A stretch of DNA of 64,000 bases, taken from Rubellimicrobium aerolatum (GTDB lineage: Bacteria > Pseudomonadota > Alphaproteobacteria > Rhodobacterales > Rhodobacteraceae). Shown here piece after piece: positions 25,590-34,120 of the stretch (positions within the stretch are counted from its first letter, which is position 1; each line of letters starts with the position of its first letter). The notes under the pieces were generated by a model. That model worked only from the letters and a program-made list of their open reading frames with translations, was not told where the DNA came from and searched no databases. Made by a program: the position numbers and the translations under genes. Location of the stretch: assembly GCF_017872975.1 (NCBI RefSeq), contig NZ_JAGGJP010000005.1:62001-126000 (forward strand). Direction: 5' to 3'.

Positions 25590-25847
25590 CTCCAGCCTGA
25601 TTCTTACAAGCCCATGAGCTATCAGAGCTCTCTTGAGGCGACATAGGCGTAATGCCTCAAAGCCATAAATGTTCTACGTAGGCACCATCATTGTTTCCCA
25701 AGATTGACGTTACGTCAAGCACCTTGTTAAGGTCGGCTAGGTATCTGCTTACTCGGTGGCAACCGCTTGGCGCGCGTTTCCATCTGCCCTCGCGCGGTTT
25801 AGGCACTATCCCACACCGCAGTGAGGGACCTTTACATCTGCAGCCAG
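25590..25847. other. low-GC non-coding remainder of the island
   Basis: About 260 bp with the same raised AT content as the orphan gene but no convincing frame. A leftward frame ending at 25657 (last residues RYLADLNKVLDVTSILGNND and a short tail) could be the degraded end of a foreign gene. A 7-bp inverted repeat (TTGAGGC/GCCTCAA, 25633-25660) is present. GC content returns to normal at about 25770. Confidence 0.4.
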
Positions 25848-25919
25848 CGTAGGGTGGGTGCCAACCCACCATCCGTCCACCCAGCCCGAGCCCTCGCCGG
25901 TGGGTTTCACCCACCTACG
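25848..25919 (+). repeat. hairpin-ended mobile-type element, GTAGGGTGGGTG ends
   Basis: A 72-bp unit with about 20-bp terminal inverted repeats: left GTAGGGTGGGTGCCAACCCA, right the inverse of GTAGGTGGGTGAAACCCACC. It recurs in opposite orientation at 44710-44782, where the ends are conserved but the middle differs. Such units resemble MITE or REP-type elements. The unit is directly at the edge of the low-GC island. Confidence 0.75.
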
Positions 25920-26072
25920 ACCTCCCCGTGAGAGTCGCGCGCCTCCCGCCCCGATCGCCCCCACCGCGTGAACCCCGCAAGCCGAGGAACGCGCCCCAAG
26001 GCACCGACCTCCGCCCCGCAGGGCGGGGTTCCACCCCGCCGCGCGCCGGCGGCCCCCCGCGCCCGCGCCGCC

Positions 26073-26098
26073 CTCTCAACTTGGCCCAAATACGCAAG
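26073..26098 (-). repeat. dispersed repeat, single copy (core GTATTTGGGCCAAGTTGA)
   Basis: On the minus strand it reads CTTGCGTATTTGGGCCAAGT then TGAGAG. It lies in a stretch of about 200 bp (25968-26170) that is absent from the inverted copy at 44.7 kb, so it seems to be part of an insertion into the larger repeat. No gene is visible in this stretch. Confidence 0.72.
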
Positions 26099-26178
26099 CC
26101 CCGCCTCCGCCCGCGCCGCGCGCTGGTGGGATGGAGCCCCGCCCACGCCAGCGGAGCCGCCGCTTCCCGGCCCCCCGA

Positions 26179-26522
26179 TCCCTAAAATGCCACGCAACAC
26201 GCAACGCCCGTTGCTGTCAGGCCCCGTTAACGCCCGCGTGCGATTCTCCCTCCCACGCGGCCCGGAGTCCCTCGCGACCTCCGCGCCCCCCTGAGGCCCG
26301 CCCACGCGGCCTCCCCCCGCGCCGGAGGTCCCCTCGCCCCCGGCCGGTCTGTTTGACAGCGCGACGGGCCGCTGGCCCAAACGCCACCTGGGCGAGAGGT
26401 CCCAGCCGCCGGCGCGTCGTGCACGCGCCTCCCGTGGGCCGGGCAGTCAATCCGGCACCACGGCCCCCGATCCCCCCGGGCCGCGCGCCAGAACGGCCCG
26501 CGCCCGGGCGGGTCATGGACCC
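26179..26522 (+). repeat. long dispersed repeat, copy A
   Basis: About 344 bp that recur in inverted orientation at 44322-44661, with long identical runs and only scattered changes and short indels. It starts TCCCTAAAATGCCACGCAAC, contains the CGTTGCTGTC...GTTAAC motif and ends in GGGTCATGGACCC 4 bp before the Nudix stop. Neither strand has a frame that is conserved between the copies by indels in multiples of three, so it is probably non-coding or a dead gene. Confidence 0.85.
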
Positions 26523-26526
26523 GCGC

Positions 26527-26970
26527 TCACCGCAGGATCGGCTCCAGCGGATCGTAGGCGATCGCCCCCGCGTCCCCCCAAGCCACGGCGGCAAGGCTGT
26601 CGGGCTTCACCCGCAGCCGCGCCATCTCGGCCCGCGTCACCCAGACGCGGTGCGAGACCACCCCCTCCGGGTCCACCCAATCCCCGTCGGGGTCGCCCGC
26701 CAGCATCCGGCAGCGGAAGTAGATGTCCACCTGATGAAAGGTCCCGCGCGGATCGTGGAACTCGTTGACGAGGCAGGGCTCCCCTACCTCGACCACCAGC
26801 CCCGTCTCCTCCCGCACCTCGCGGACCAGCGCCTCGGGGAGCGACTGGTGCGCCTCCACCCCGCCCCCCGGCGCGCACCACAGATGCGTCCGCCCCTTCC
26901 AGGCGTTCACGAGGAGGAGGCGGTCGTCGCGCCGGAGGATCGCGCGCACGGCAAGGCGGGGCGAGGGCAT
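26527..26970 (-). CDS. Nudix hydrolase
   Basis: A 147-residue protein of the Nudix fold. The Nudix box is visible as GGGVEAHQSLPEALVREVRE then ETGL. The catalytic REVREE is intact, while the first Glu of the GX5E part is replaced by Gln. It should hydrolyse a nucleoside diphosphate linked to another group; the exact substrate is unknown. The start at 26970 is chosen over an upstream ATG at 27006 because the fold begins directly at RLAVRAIL. It is 37 bp downstream of the hybrid kinase on the same strand. Confidence 0.88.
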   Translation of the reverse strand: MPSPRLAVRAILRRDDRLLLVNAWKGRTHLWCAPGGGVEAHQSLPEALVREVREETGLVVEVGEPCLVNEFHDPRGTFHQVDIYFRCRMLAGDPDGDWVDPEGVVSHRVWVTRAEMARLRVKPDSLAAVAWGDAGAIAYDPLEPILR

Positions 26971-27007
26971 GGCCGCCAGCCTGACCGCTCCCGCCGCCGC
27001 TGGCAAG

Positions 27008-30000
27008 TCAGCCGCGGCCCCGGACGGGCAACCGCCCCAGCGCCTCCAGCACCTGCCGCCCCAGCTCCTCGGCGGTGAAGGGCTTGGCGAGCACCGCCTC
27101 GCCCCGCAGGTCGTGGCCGGCGGCGTAGCCGGTGAAGAACAGCACCGGCAGCCCCGGCCGTTCCGCCCGCAGCGACCGCGCCAGCGCCGGCCCGTCCGTC
27201 CCCGGCATCACGACGTCGGTCAGCAGCAGGTCCACGGCGTGAAGCTGCGCCATCGCCACCGCCACGGCGGCGTTCGGCGCCTCGACCACCTCGTAGCCCA
27301 TCTCGCGCAGCAGCGCCGCCGTGACGGGGCGCACCTGCGCGTCGTCGTCCACCAGCAGCACCGTCGCCCCGCCATGCAGCCCTGCCGTCGCCGCCTCCGG
27401 CCCATCCGCGTCCTCGGCCCGCAGCGCCGATCGCGGCAGGATCATCGCCACCGTCGTCCCCGCCCCGACCGCGCTCTCGGCCCGCAGCTCGCCCCCGCTC
27501 GCCTGCACCACGCCATGCACCTGCGCGAGGCCCAGGCCCGTGCCCTTGCCCGGCTCCTTGGTGGTGAAGAACGGCTCGAAGGCCCGCGCCAGCACCGCCT
27601 CCTCCATGCCGCAACCGGTGTCGGCCATCGCGATCTCCACCCGGTCGCCCGCGCCGAAGTCGCCCGGCCCCGTCGCCCCGCCCGGCAGGTTGCGCGCCCG
27701 CAGCCGCACCATGCCCACGCCGGCCAGCGCGTCCCGCGCGTTCACCGCGAGGTTGAGGACCGCCACCTCCAGCTGGTGCGGGTCCGCCATCACCGGCCAC
27801 AGCCCCGGCTCCACGTCGATGGCCAGCTCGATCCGCGCGCCCATCGCGTGCCGCAGCATCGGCCCGAGCCCCGGCAGCATCCGCCCCAGGTCGAGCACCT
27901 GCGGCTCGGTCGGCTGGCGGCGGGCGAAGGCCAGCATCTGCCGCACCAGCGCCGCCGCCCGGTCCCCCGCCTTGCGCCCCTCGACGATCAGGAACCGCAG
28001 CTTCTCGTCCTCGATGCGCCGGTCCAGCATGGCGAAGGCCCCCTGGATGGCGGCCAGCACGTTGTTGAAGTCGTGCGCGACCCCGCCCACGACCTGCCCC
28101 AGCGCCTCCAGCTTCTGCGCCTGCACGAGCCGCCCCTGCGCCTCCTCGCGGCGCCTCATCTCGGCCTCCAGCGCCCGAGCCGTCTCCTGGAGGCTGCCCG
28201 TCCGCTCCTCGACCCGCCGCTCCAGCTCGGCGTTGAGCCGCCCGAGCCGCTCGCGGCTCTCGGCGAGGGCGATCTCGGCGGCCTTGCGGCCGGTGATGTC
28301 GCGGGCGATGCCGACGAAGCGCACGGGCTGGCCGTCCACGAAATGGACCTGCCCCTTGGCGGCGATCCAGCGCTCCATCCCGTCCAGCCGGCCGATGGCG
28401 CGATACTCGATGTCGTAGTCGCCCGTGCCCTCGGGATCGAGCGCGGCCCGCGCCGCCGCCGCCACGCGGGCGCGGTCCCCGGGATGCACCGCCATCAGGA
28501 ACTCGCGCTCGCTGCCCATCTCGGCCTCGGGCGGCAGGCCGAACAGCTCCTTGCTGCGCGCGTCCCAGCGCAGGACGCGGGCGACGGGATCGTGGTCCCA
28601 GGTGCCGATCCGGGCGGCCTCGGTCGCCAGCCGGAGCCGGTCCTCGCTGTCGCGCAGCCGCGCCTCGGCGGCGTGGCGGGCCGTCAGGTCCTGCATCGCC
28701 CCGATCATCCGCACCGGGCGGCCCTGCGCGTCGCGCAGCAGGAAGCCCCGGTCCAGCACGTCGGCATAGCCCCCGTCGGCCCGCCGGAAGCGGTATTCGG
28801 CGGTCCAGTTGGTGTCCTGCCCGTCGATGATCTCCCGCGCCTGCCGCGCCACGCGGCCCCGGTCGTCGGGATGCACCCGCTCCAGCCACCAGCTCTCGGG
28901 CGTCACCGTCTCCTCGTGGCCGAACAGCGTGCCAAGGGACTCGTTCCAGATCACCTGCCGGTCGGCGAGCCTCATGTCCCAGATCACGTCGTTGGTCGCC
29001 CGCGCCGCCAGCCGGTAGCGCTCCTCCGTCTCGCGCAGGCGACGCTTGGCGCGGGCCCGCTCCACCGCCGACCAGGTGCGGGCGGCCACGTCCTCCACCA
29101 GCCGCGCCTCCGTCCCCGTCCAGAGCCGGGGCGTCCCGGACTCGACCGACAGCACCGCGACGAGCCGCCCGTCCTTGACCAGCGGCACGCAGACGACCGA
29201 CCCCAGGCCGCGCAGCCGGCGCGCGCCGTCGCCCCAGGCGCTCGCGAGGCGGGGATCGGCCTGCACGTCCGGCGACAGGAACGGCGTCCCGCCCCGCAGC
29301 GTGCCCGCCAGGGGCCCGAACTGCTCCAGCGCGTAGCTGTGATCCATCGCCCCCGTCGGCATCTCGGGGGCGAAGCCGCCGAGGATGCGGTAGGTGCCGG
29401 CGTCCTCGTCCACCTCGCCGTAGCAGACGCGGTCCACCCCCAGCTCGCGGGCCAGCGCCTCGGCGGCGGTGGCGATGGTCTCGGCGGGATCGCCCAAGGC
29501 TCGCAGCCGGTCCGTCAGCTTCAGGAGGAAGGCGTCGCGGGCGGCCGCCAATCGCCGCGCCTCGGCGTCGCGGCGCGAGTCGTCCACGTCCGTCGCCATG
29601 CCGACCCAGGCGAAGATCGCGCCGTCGGCGTCGCGCAGGGGGGCGGAATGGCTGAGGTGCCAGCGCCAGCTTTGGTCCCGCTCGCGCCGCAGCCGCAGCT
29701 CGACCTGGTAGGGCCGGCCATCGGCCCGCGCCCGCGCCCGCCGCGCCAGCAGCAGCGGGCGGTCCTCGGGATGCACCCCCTCGGCCCAGTCCCGGCTGCC
29801 GGTCGCGGCGGGGCCGCTGAACTCGCGCGCGGCGGCGTTGAAGTATTCGACCGACCCGTCCGCCCGGCCGATCCACATCTTCTCCGGGGCGTTCTCGATC
29901 AGGGCCCGGAACCGCGCCTCGGTGGCCCTCAGCCGGTCGTCGGCGCGGCGGCGCTCGGTGATGTCCTCGACCACCGACACGAAGAACTCGGGCCGCCCGT

Positions 30001-30736
30001 CCTCGTCGCGGACGAGCCCCACGGTGAGCTGCGCCCACACGACCGCGCCCGACTTGGCGAGATAGCGCTTCTCCATCGAATACGAGGCGACGCGCCCCTC
30101 CAGCAGCGCCTCGACGTTGCCCAGGTCGGCGGCCAGATCCTCGGGATGGGTGATCGCCTGGAAGCTCGTGGCGCGCAGCTCATGGGGACCGTAGCCCAGG
30201 ATCGCGCAGAAGCGGGCGTTCGTCTCCAGCAGGCGCCCGTCGAGCCCGACCCGCGCCACGCCGACCGCTGCCTGCTCGAAGAGCGCGCGATACCAGGCCT
30301 CGCTGGTCGCCCGCCCCGCGTCGTCGGCGGGGTCGCGGTTCGCGACATCGCTCAGGACGCCGATCCAGCGCGGCGCGGCGCTGCCGGGCAACAGGCTCGC
30401 CCGGCAGCGGACCCAGCGGTAGCCGCCGCTGGCGGTCCGCAGGCGGAACTCGGATTCGGCATGGTCCGGCGCGCTCGGGTCCGCGGAGCGCAGCGTCAGC
30501 CGGTCCCGGTCGGCGGGATGGAGCGCCCGTCGCCAGCCGTCCCCGAGGAGCGCCTCGGCCGGCAATCCCGTGAACGCCTCGTAACGCGCGTTGACGTAGA
30601 CGTTGCGGCTGTCCTCGTCCGTCACGAAGACGATGGCCGGCATGGCATCCACCATCGCCGCGAGGTCGGGCAGCGCGTCGTTGGGGACCGGCACCGGCTT
30701 TCCGTCGCCCTGCAAGCTGCTCGGCCCCCCGTCCAT
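27008..30736 (-). CDS. hybrid sensor histidine kinase with five PAS domains and a GAF domain
   Basis: A 1242-residue cytoplasmic protein without membrane segments. In order: PAS at about 25-135, 150-268 and 280-390, a GAF domain at about 400-560, PAS at 575-700 and 705-830, a coiled coil, the HisKA dimer with phospho-acceptor His 888 ([14 protein letters not shown]), an HATPase with [10 protein letters not shown] and [13 protein letters not shown], and a receiver with Asp 1174 ([12 protein letters not shown]). The AHDFNN H-box marks the HWE-like/NtrB-like branch common in alphaproteobacteria. The GAF domain lacks an obvious chromophore Cys and no PAS has a LOV NCRFLQ motif, so the signal is unknown. 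The cognate regulator is not adjacent. Confidence 0.93.
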   Translation of the reverse strand: MDGGPSSLQGDGKPVPVPNDALPDLAAMVDAMPAIVFVTDEDSRNVYVNARYEAFTGLPAEALLGDGWRRALHPADRDRLTLRSADPSAPDHAESEFRLRTASGGYRWVRCRASLLPGSAAPRWIGVLSDVANRDPADDAGRATSEAWYRALFEQAAVGVARVGLDGRLLETNARFCAILGYGPHELRATSFQAITHPEDLAADLGNVEALLEGRVASYSMEKRYLAKSGAVVWAQLTVGLVRDEDGRPEFFVSVVEDITERRRADDRLRATEARFRALIENAPEKMWIGRADGSVEYFNAAAREFSGPAATGSRDWAEGVHPEDRPLLLARRARARADGRPYQVELRLRRERDQSWRWHLSHSAPLRDADGAIFAWVGMATDVDDSRRDAEARRLAAARDAFLLKLTDRLRALGDPAETIATAAEALARELGVDRVCYGEVDEDAGTYRILGGFAPEMPTGAMDHSYALEQFGPLAGTLRGGTPFLSPDVQADPRLASAWGDGARRLRGLGSVVCVPLVKDGRLVAVLSVESGTPRLWTGTEARLVEDVAARTWSAVERARAKRRLRETEERYRLAARATNDVIWDMRLADRQVIWNESLGTLFGHEETVTPESWWLERVHPDDRGRVARQAREIIDGQDTNWTAEYRFRRADGGYADVLDRGFLLRDAQGRPVRMIGAMQDLTARHAAEARLRDSEDRLRLATEAARIGTWDHDPVARVLRWDARSKELFGLPPEAEMGSEREFLMAVHPGDRARVAAAARAALDPEGTGDYDIEYRAIGRLDGMERWIAAKGQVHFVDGQPVRFVGIARDITGRKAAEIALAESRERLGRLNAELERRVEERTGSLQETARALEAEMRRREEAQGRLVQAQKLEALGQVVGGVAHDFNNVLAAIQGAFAMLDRRIEDEKLRFLIVEGRKAGDRAAALVRQMLAFARRQPTEPQVLDLGRMLPGLGPMLRHAMGARIELAIDVEPGLWPVMADPHQLEVAVLNLAVNARDALAGVGMVRLRARNLPGGATGPGDFGAGDRVEIAMADTGCGMEEAVLARAFEPFFTTKEPGKGTGLGLAQVHGVVQASGGELRAESAVGAGTTVAMILPRSALRAEDADGPEAATAGLHGGATVLLVDDDAQVRPVTAALLREMGYEVVEAPNAAVAVAMAQLHAVDLLLTDVVMPGTDGPALARSLRAERPGLPVLFFTGYAAGHDLRGEAVLAKPFTAEELGRQVLEALGRLPVRGRG

Positions 30737-30861
30737 TGCCGCGACACGTTCCCCCAGGATGTCGTCGGCTCGTTCCTAGTCGCAACGGCAGGTTGCAACC
30801 TCATCACGTCTCCGTGTGAAGCGGGAACCGGATTCGGGGATAGGGCGTTGCAAACCCCTCG

Positions 30862-31929
30862 TCAGGCGCGGCGGATGCGGGTGACGTGCCCCATCTTGCG
30901 CCCGTCCCGCACCTCGGCCTTGCCATAGAGGTGGACGCGCGACCCATCCTTCAGCAGCGCGGGCAGCCGATCCATGTCGGGACCGATCAGGTTCTCCATC
31001 ACCACGTCGGCATGGCGCGCGCCGTCGCCCAGCGGCAGGCCCACGACCGCGCGGATGTGCTGCTCGAACTGGTCGATCAGGCACCCGGCCTCGGTCCAGT
31101 GCCCCGAGTTGTGGACGCGCGGCGCGATCTCGTTGACCAGGAGGCCCCGCGCCGTGACGAACAGCTCCACGCCCATCACGCCCACGTAGTCGAGCGCGTT
31201 CAGGATGCGCGCCGCCGCCAGCACGGCGTCGGACCGCAGCCCCGGCGACAGCCGCGCCGGAACGGTCGTCGTCCGCAGGATGCCGCCCTCGTGGACGTTC
31301 TCGCCGGGGTCGTAGGCCGCCACCGACCCATCGAGCCCCCGCGCCGCGATCACCGACACCTCCCGCTCGAAGGCGACGAAGCCTTCCAGGATCGCCGGCC
31401 GCCCGCCCATCTGCGCGAAGGCCGCCTCCGCGCCCTCGGGCGACAGGATGCGCGCCTGCCCCTTGCCGTCGTAGCCCAGGGTCCGGGTCTTGAGGATCGC
31501 CGGCGTCCCGATCACCGCCAGGGCCTGCGCGAGGTCGCCTTCCTCGTCCACCGCGGCATAGGGCGCGGTGCGAAGACCCAGCTCGTGCAGGAAGGTCTTC
31601 TCGTCCAGCCGGTCGCGCGAGGTCGCCAGCGCCTTGCGGTTGGGCCGGATCGGCACGACGGCCTCGATCAGGTCCAGCGCGGCGGGGGGGATGTTCTCGA
31701 ACTCGTAGGTCACGACATCGACCGACCCGGCGAAGGCGCGCAGCGCGTCCTCGTCGCCATAGGCCGCATGGGTCGCGGCGCGCGCCACCTCGGCGGCCGG
31801 GGCGTTCCGGTCGGGGTCGAAGACATGGACATGGAAGCCCAGCCGCGCCGCCGCCATCGCGAGCATCCGCCCCAGTTGCCCGCCGCCCAGGATGCCGACC
31901 GTCGCCCCCGGCCGCAGCGCCTCAGTCAT
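30862..31929 (-). CDS. purK: N5-carboxyaminoimidazole ribonucleotide synthase
   Basis: A 355-residue ATP-grasp enzyme of purine synthesis. Conserved signs are [13 protein letters not shown] at the start, [24 protein letters not shown], and the C-terminal [17 protein letters not shown]. It carboxylates AIR to N5-CAIR with ATP and bicarbonate, and PurE then rearranges the product. The start overlaps the purE stop by 8 bp. It is last gene of the ydcH-purE-purK unit. Confidence 0.96.
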   Translation of the reverse strand: MTEALRPGATVGILGGGQLGRMLAMAAARLGFHVHVFDPDRNAPAAEVARAATHAAYGDEDALRAFAGSVDVVTYEFENIPPAALDLIEAVVPIRPNRKALATSRDRLDEKTFLHELGLRTAPYAAVDEEGDLAQALAVIGTPAILKTRTLGYDGKGQARILSPEGAEAAFAQMGGRPAILEGFVAFEREVSVIAARGLDGSVAAYDPGENVHEGGILRTTTVPARLSPGLRSDAVLAAARILNALDYVGVMGVELFVTARGLLVNEIAPRVHNSGHWTEAGCLIDQFEQHIRAVVGLPLGDGARHADVVMENLIGPDMDRLPALLKDGSRVHLYGKAEVRDGRKMGHVTRIRRA

Positions 31930-32401
31930 GCGGCACCTCGGGGACCGAGGCCGACAGCGCCTCGCGCCAGGCCACCAGCCGCTCGGCCAGCGCCTCGTCC
32001 GACAGCGCCAGGATCGCCGCCGCCATCAGCGCCGCGTTCACCGCGCCGGCCGCGCCGATCGCCATGGTCGCCACCGGGAACCCGCGCGGCATCTGCACGA
32101 TGGAGTAGAGCGAATCGACCCCGCCGAGCGCCTTCGTCTCGATGGGGACGCCGATCACGGGCAGCGGGGTCTTGGAGGCCATCATCCCCGGCAGGTGCGC
32201 CGCCCCGCCCGCGCCCGCGATGACGACCCGGATCCCGCGCCCCTTCGCCTCGCGCCCGTAGGACCAGAGCCGGTCCGGCGTCCGGTGCGCCGACACGATC
32301 CGCGCCTCGTGGCCGACGCCCAGCTCGTCCAGCACCCGCGCGGCCTCGCGCATCGTCGGCCAGTCGGACTGGCTTCCCATGATGATCCCGACGGGTGGCA
32401 T
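31922..32401 (-). CDS. purE: N5-carboxyaminoimidazole ribonucleotide mutase
   Basis: A 159-residue class I PurE. It shows [13 protein letters not shown] at the N-terminus, SAHRTPDRL with the catalytic His, [14 protein letters not shown] and [14 protein letters not shown]. It isomerises N5-CAIR to CAIR as an octamer. ATG shares one base with the stop of the small upstream gene, and its stop overlaps purK, so all three are translated in a chain. Confidence 0.97.
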   Translation of the reverse strand: MPPVGIIMGSQSDWPTMREAARVLDELGVGHEARIVSAHRTPDRLWSYGREAKGRGIRVVIAGAGGAAHLPGMMASKTPLPVIGVPIETKALGGVDSLYSIVQMPRGFPVATMAIGAAGAVNAALMAAAILALSDEALAERLVAWREALSASVPEVPHD

Positions 32402-32619
32402 CAGGCGATGATGTCCGGCAGCAGCCGGTCCTCGATCAGGCGGATGCGGTCCTTCAGGATCAGCTTCTCCTTCTTCTTGCGGCGGATGGTCAGCATGTCG
32501 CGCGCGCCCTCGGCCTCAAGGGCCTGGATCGTCTCGTCGAGTTCCCGATGCTCGCGCTTGAGCACGTCCAGCTCCACGCGCAGCACCTCGGCCTCGTCCA
32601 TGGCGGCAGTGATGTTCAT
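32401..32619 (-). CDS. YdcH family (DUF465) coiled-coil protein
   Basis: A 72-residue helical protein with a heptad-like pattern: [20 protein letters not shown] in the first half and a basic [14 protein letters not shown] in the second, exactly as in DUF465 proteins. The function is unknown. It is the first gene of the purEK unit and is coupled to purE by TGATG. The start at 32619 is chosen because the coiled coil begins just after it; an in-frame extension to 32784 runs through the hsp20 promoter and is rejected. Confidence 0.9.
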   Translation of the reverse strand: MNITAAMDEAEVLRVELDVLKREHRELDETIQALEAEGARDMLTIRRKKKEKLILKDRIRLIEDRLLPDIIA

Positions 32620-32684
32620 CGGCTCCTCGCAAGGGTCCCGGAACTCTAGCGCCTCGGCCCGCTTTCGGCCACCCCCTCGGGGGA

Positions 32685-32713
32685 CTTGCTGGCCGGGCCG
32701 CCGGTGCCCATAT
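32685..32713 (+). promoter_or_regulatory. sigma-32-type heat-shock promoter of hsp20
   Basis: CTTGCTG at 32685 and CCCATAT at 32707 are separated by 15 bp, in good agreement with the RpoH consensus CTTGAAA-N11-16-CCCCATNT. It lies 71 bp upstream of the hsp20 start. The match at the -10 is better than at the -35. Confidence 0.6.
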
Positions 32714-32783
32714 TCATCGGCAGGCGGCTGCCCATCCAGGGGGCCGCGCCAGACGGTCGCTTTCGGGCAAAGGACGTGTCGCA

Positions 32784-33206
32784 ATGACCAAACTCACCTT
32801 GGGGACCCATCCCTACCTGCTGGGGTTCGAGCAGCTCGAACGCCTCGTGGAGCGGACGGCCAAGACCGGCAACGACGGGTATCCCCCCTACAACATCGAG
32901 CAGACCTCGGACCGCTCCTACCGGATCACCCTCGCGGTGGCCGGCTTCACCGAATCCGACCTGTCGATCACCGTGGAGGACCGGCAGCTCGTGATCCGCG
33001 GGCGGCAGGCCGACGAGGCCGACGGACGGGTCTTCCTTCACCGGGGAATCGCGGCGCGCCAGTTTCAGCGGAGCTTTGTGCTGGCCGAAGGCGTTGAGGT
33101 GGGAGAGGCGGTGATGGAGAACGGACTCCTCCATGTCGATCTGACCCGCCATGTCCCCGAGACGGTCGTCCAGACCGTCCGCATCAAGAGGAGTGGGGTC
33201 AAGTGA
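32784..33206 (+). CDS. Hsp20/IbpA family small heat-shock protein
   Basis: A 140-residue alpha-crystallin chaperone. The core PPYNIEQTSDRSYRITLAVAGF, then LVIRGRQAD and LHRGIAARQFQRSFVLAEGV, closely follow the IbpA-like Hsp20 family of alphaproteobacteria. It holds unfolded proteins during heat stress as an oligomer. A sigma-32-type promoter stands upstream, and the DUF1150 gene follows with a GTGA overlap, a pairing seen in related genomes. Confidence 0.95.
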   Translation: MTKLTLGTHPYLLGFEQLERLVERTAKTGNDGYPPYNIEQTSDRSYRITLAVAGFTESDLSITVEDRQLVIRGRQADEADGRVFLHRGIAARQFQRSFVLAEGVEVGEAVMENGLLHVDLTRHVPETVVQTVRIKRSGVK

Positions 33207-33448
33207 ATCGCCCTCATGCAACTGCCCGGCCCCGGCCGGATCTCCAGGCGCTCGGCGCCGACATCGTCTACGTGAAGCCCATCGCCGTCGCCGATCTCCC
33301 CGAGGAGCTGCGCGAGCAGGCGGGCGAGCTGGAGACGATCTTCGCCGTCCACGATTCGCAGGGCCAGCAGCTCGCCCTCGTGGCGGACCGCGACCTCGCC
33401 TTCGTGCTGGCGCGGCAATACGACCGGACGCCCGTCACGGTCCACTGA
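33203..33448 (+). CDS. DUF1150 family protein
   Basis: An 81-residue protein of DUF1150, with DIVYVKPIAVADLPEELREQ and IFAVHDSQGQQLALVADRDLAF. The start is GTG, whose TG bases belong to the hsp20 stop (GTGA), so it is translationally coupled to the chaperone. Function is unknown; constant pairing with hsp20 suggests a role in the heat response. Confidence 0.9.
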   Translation: MNRPHATARPRPDLQALGADIVYVKPIAVADLPEELREQAGELETIFAVHDSQGQQLALVADRDLAFVLARQYDRTPVTVH

Positions 33449-33550
33449 CCTTGCGACGGGTCCGGCGGCGGCCGGGGGATTGACGACCCGGCCCGCCGGA
33501 TCACGTTAACGGACCGGGGCGGCTGGACCCCGACGACCCGGATCCGAGGC

Positions 33551-34081
33551 ATGACCACGACACCCACGACCCCGTCGGAGCGCACGGCCCACGCGCGGCA
33601 CGGCTATTCCTCCTACCAGATCGCCCTTCACTGGACCGTCGCGGTCCTCGTGGTGTTCAACCTGCTCCTGGGGAGCGGCATGGAGCAGGTCTACGACGCC
33701 GTCGGGGCGAACGAGACGGTGACCCAATGGGGGCCGGCCTTCGTCCACATCGCGCTCGGCGTGACGATCTTCCTGGTGATGATCGCCCGCCTGACGGCCC
33801 GGCTGAAGCGTCCGGTGGAGACCGCCGCCGACAGCAAGCACCGCATCCTGGCGCTGCTCGGCCGCATCAACCATTGGGCTTTCTACGCCGTGCTTCTGCT
33901 GATGCCGCCGTTGGGCGCCCTCGCGTGGTTCGCGGGGCAGGACTGGGCGGCCGGGCTCCACGGCCTGCTGGCCTGGGTGCTTCTGGTGTTGATCGCGCTG
34001 CACATCGGCGGCGCGCTGCTCCACCTCGTGCTGGGCGAGAACATCATCCGCCGGATCGTGCGGCCGACGCCGGGGACCTGA
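33551..34081 (+). CDS. cytochrome b561 (CybB-like)
   Basis: A 176-residue protein with four membrane helices. The haem-ligand His residues are visible in SYQIALHWTVAVLV (helix 1), AFVHIALG (helix 2) and toward the end in ALHIGGALLHLVL (helix 4). This is the prokaryotic b561 pattern, a di-haem quinol oxidase in the inner membrane that in E. coli (CybB) passes electrons from ubiquinol to superoxide. It follows a 102-bp gap and is closed by a hairpin. Confidence 0.93.
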   Translation: MTTTPTTPSERTAHARHGYSSYQIALHWTVAVLVVFNLLLGSGMEQVYDAVGANETVTQWGPAFVHIALGVTIFLVMIARLTARLKRPVETAADSKHRILALLGRINHWAFYAVLLLMPPLGALAWFAGQDWAAGLHGLLAWVLLVLIALHIGGALLHLVLGENIIRRIVRPTPGT

Positions 34082-34090
34082 CCCTGCGGG

Positions 34091-34115
34091 GAAGGGGGGC
34101 CTCGCGGCCCCCTTC
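34091..34115. terminator. hairpin between cytochrome b561 and the convergent sat/cysC gene
   Basis: GAAGGGGG and CCCCCTTC arms enclose GCCTCGCGGC, which itself folds, giving a GC stem of about 10 bp. It lies 9 bp after the b561 stop and 5 bp from the sat/cysC stop. It can act for both converging units. Confidence 0.7.
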
Positions 34116-34120
34116 GGTCG

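Noticed and set aside
25657-25914. An 85-codon minus-strand gene
   Set aside because: Its first half lies in the hairpin-ended repeat and only the last 35 codons have low-GC character, so it is at best a remnant.
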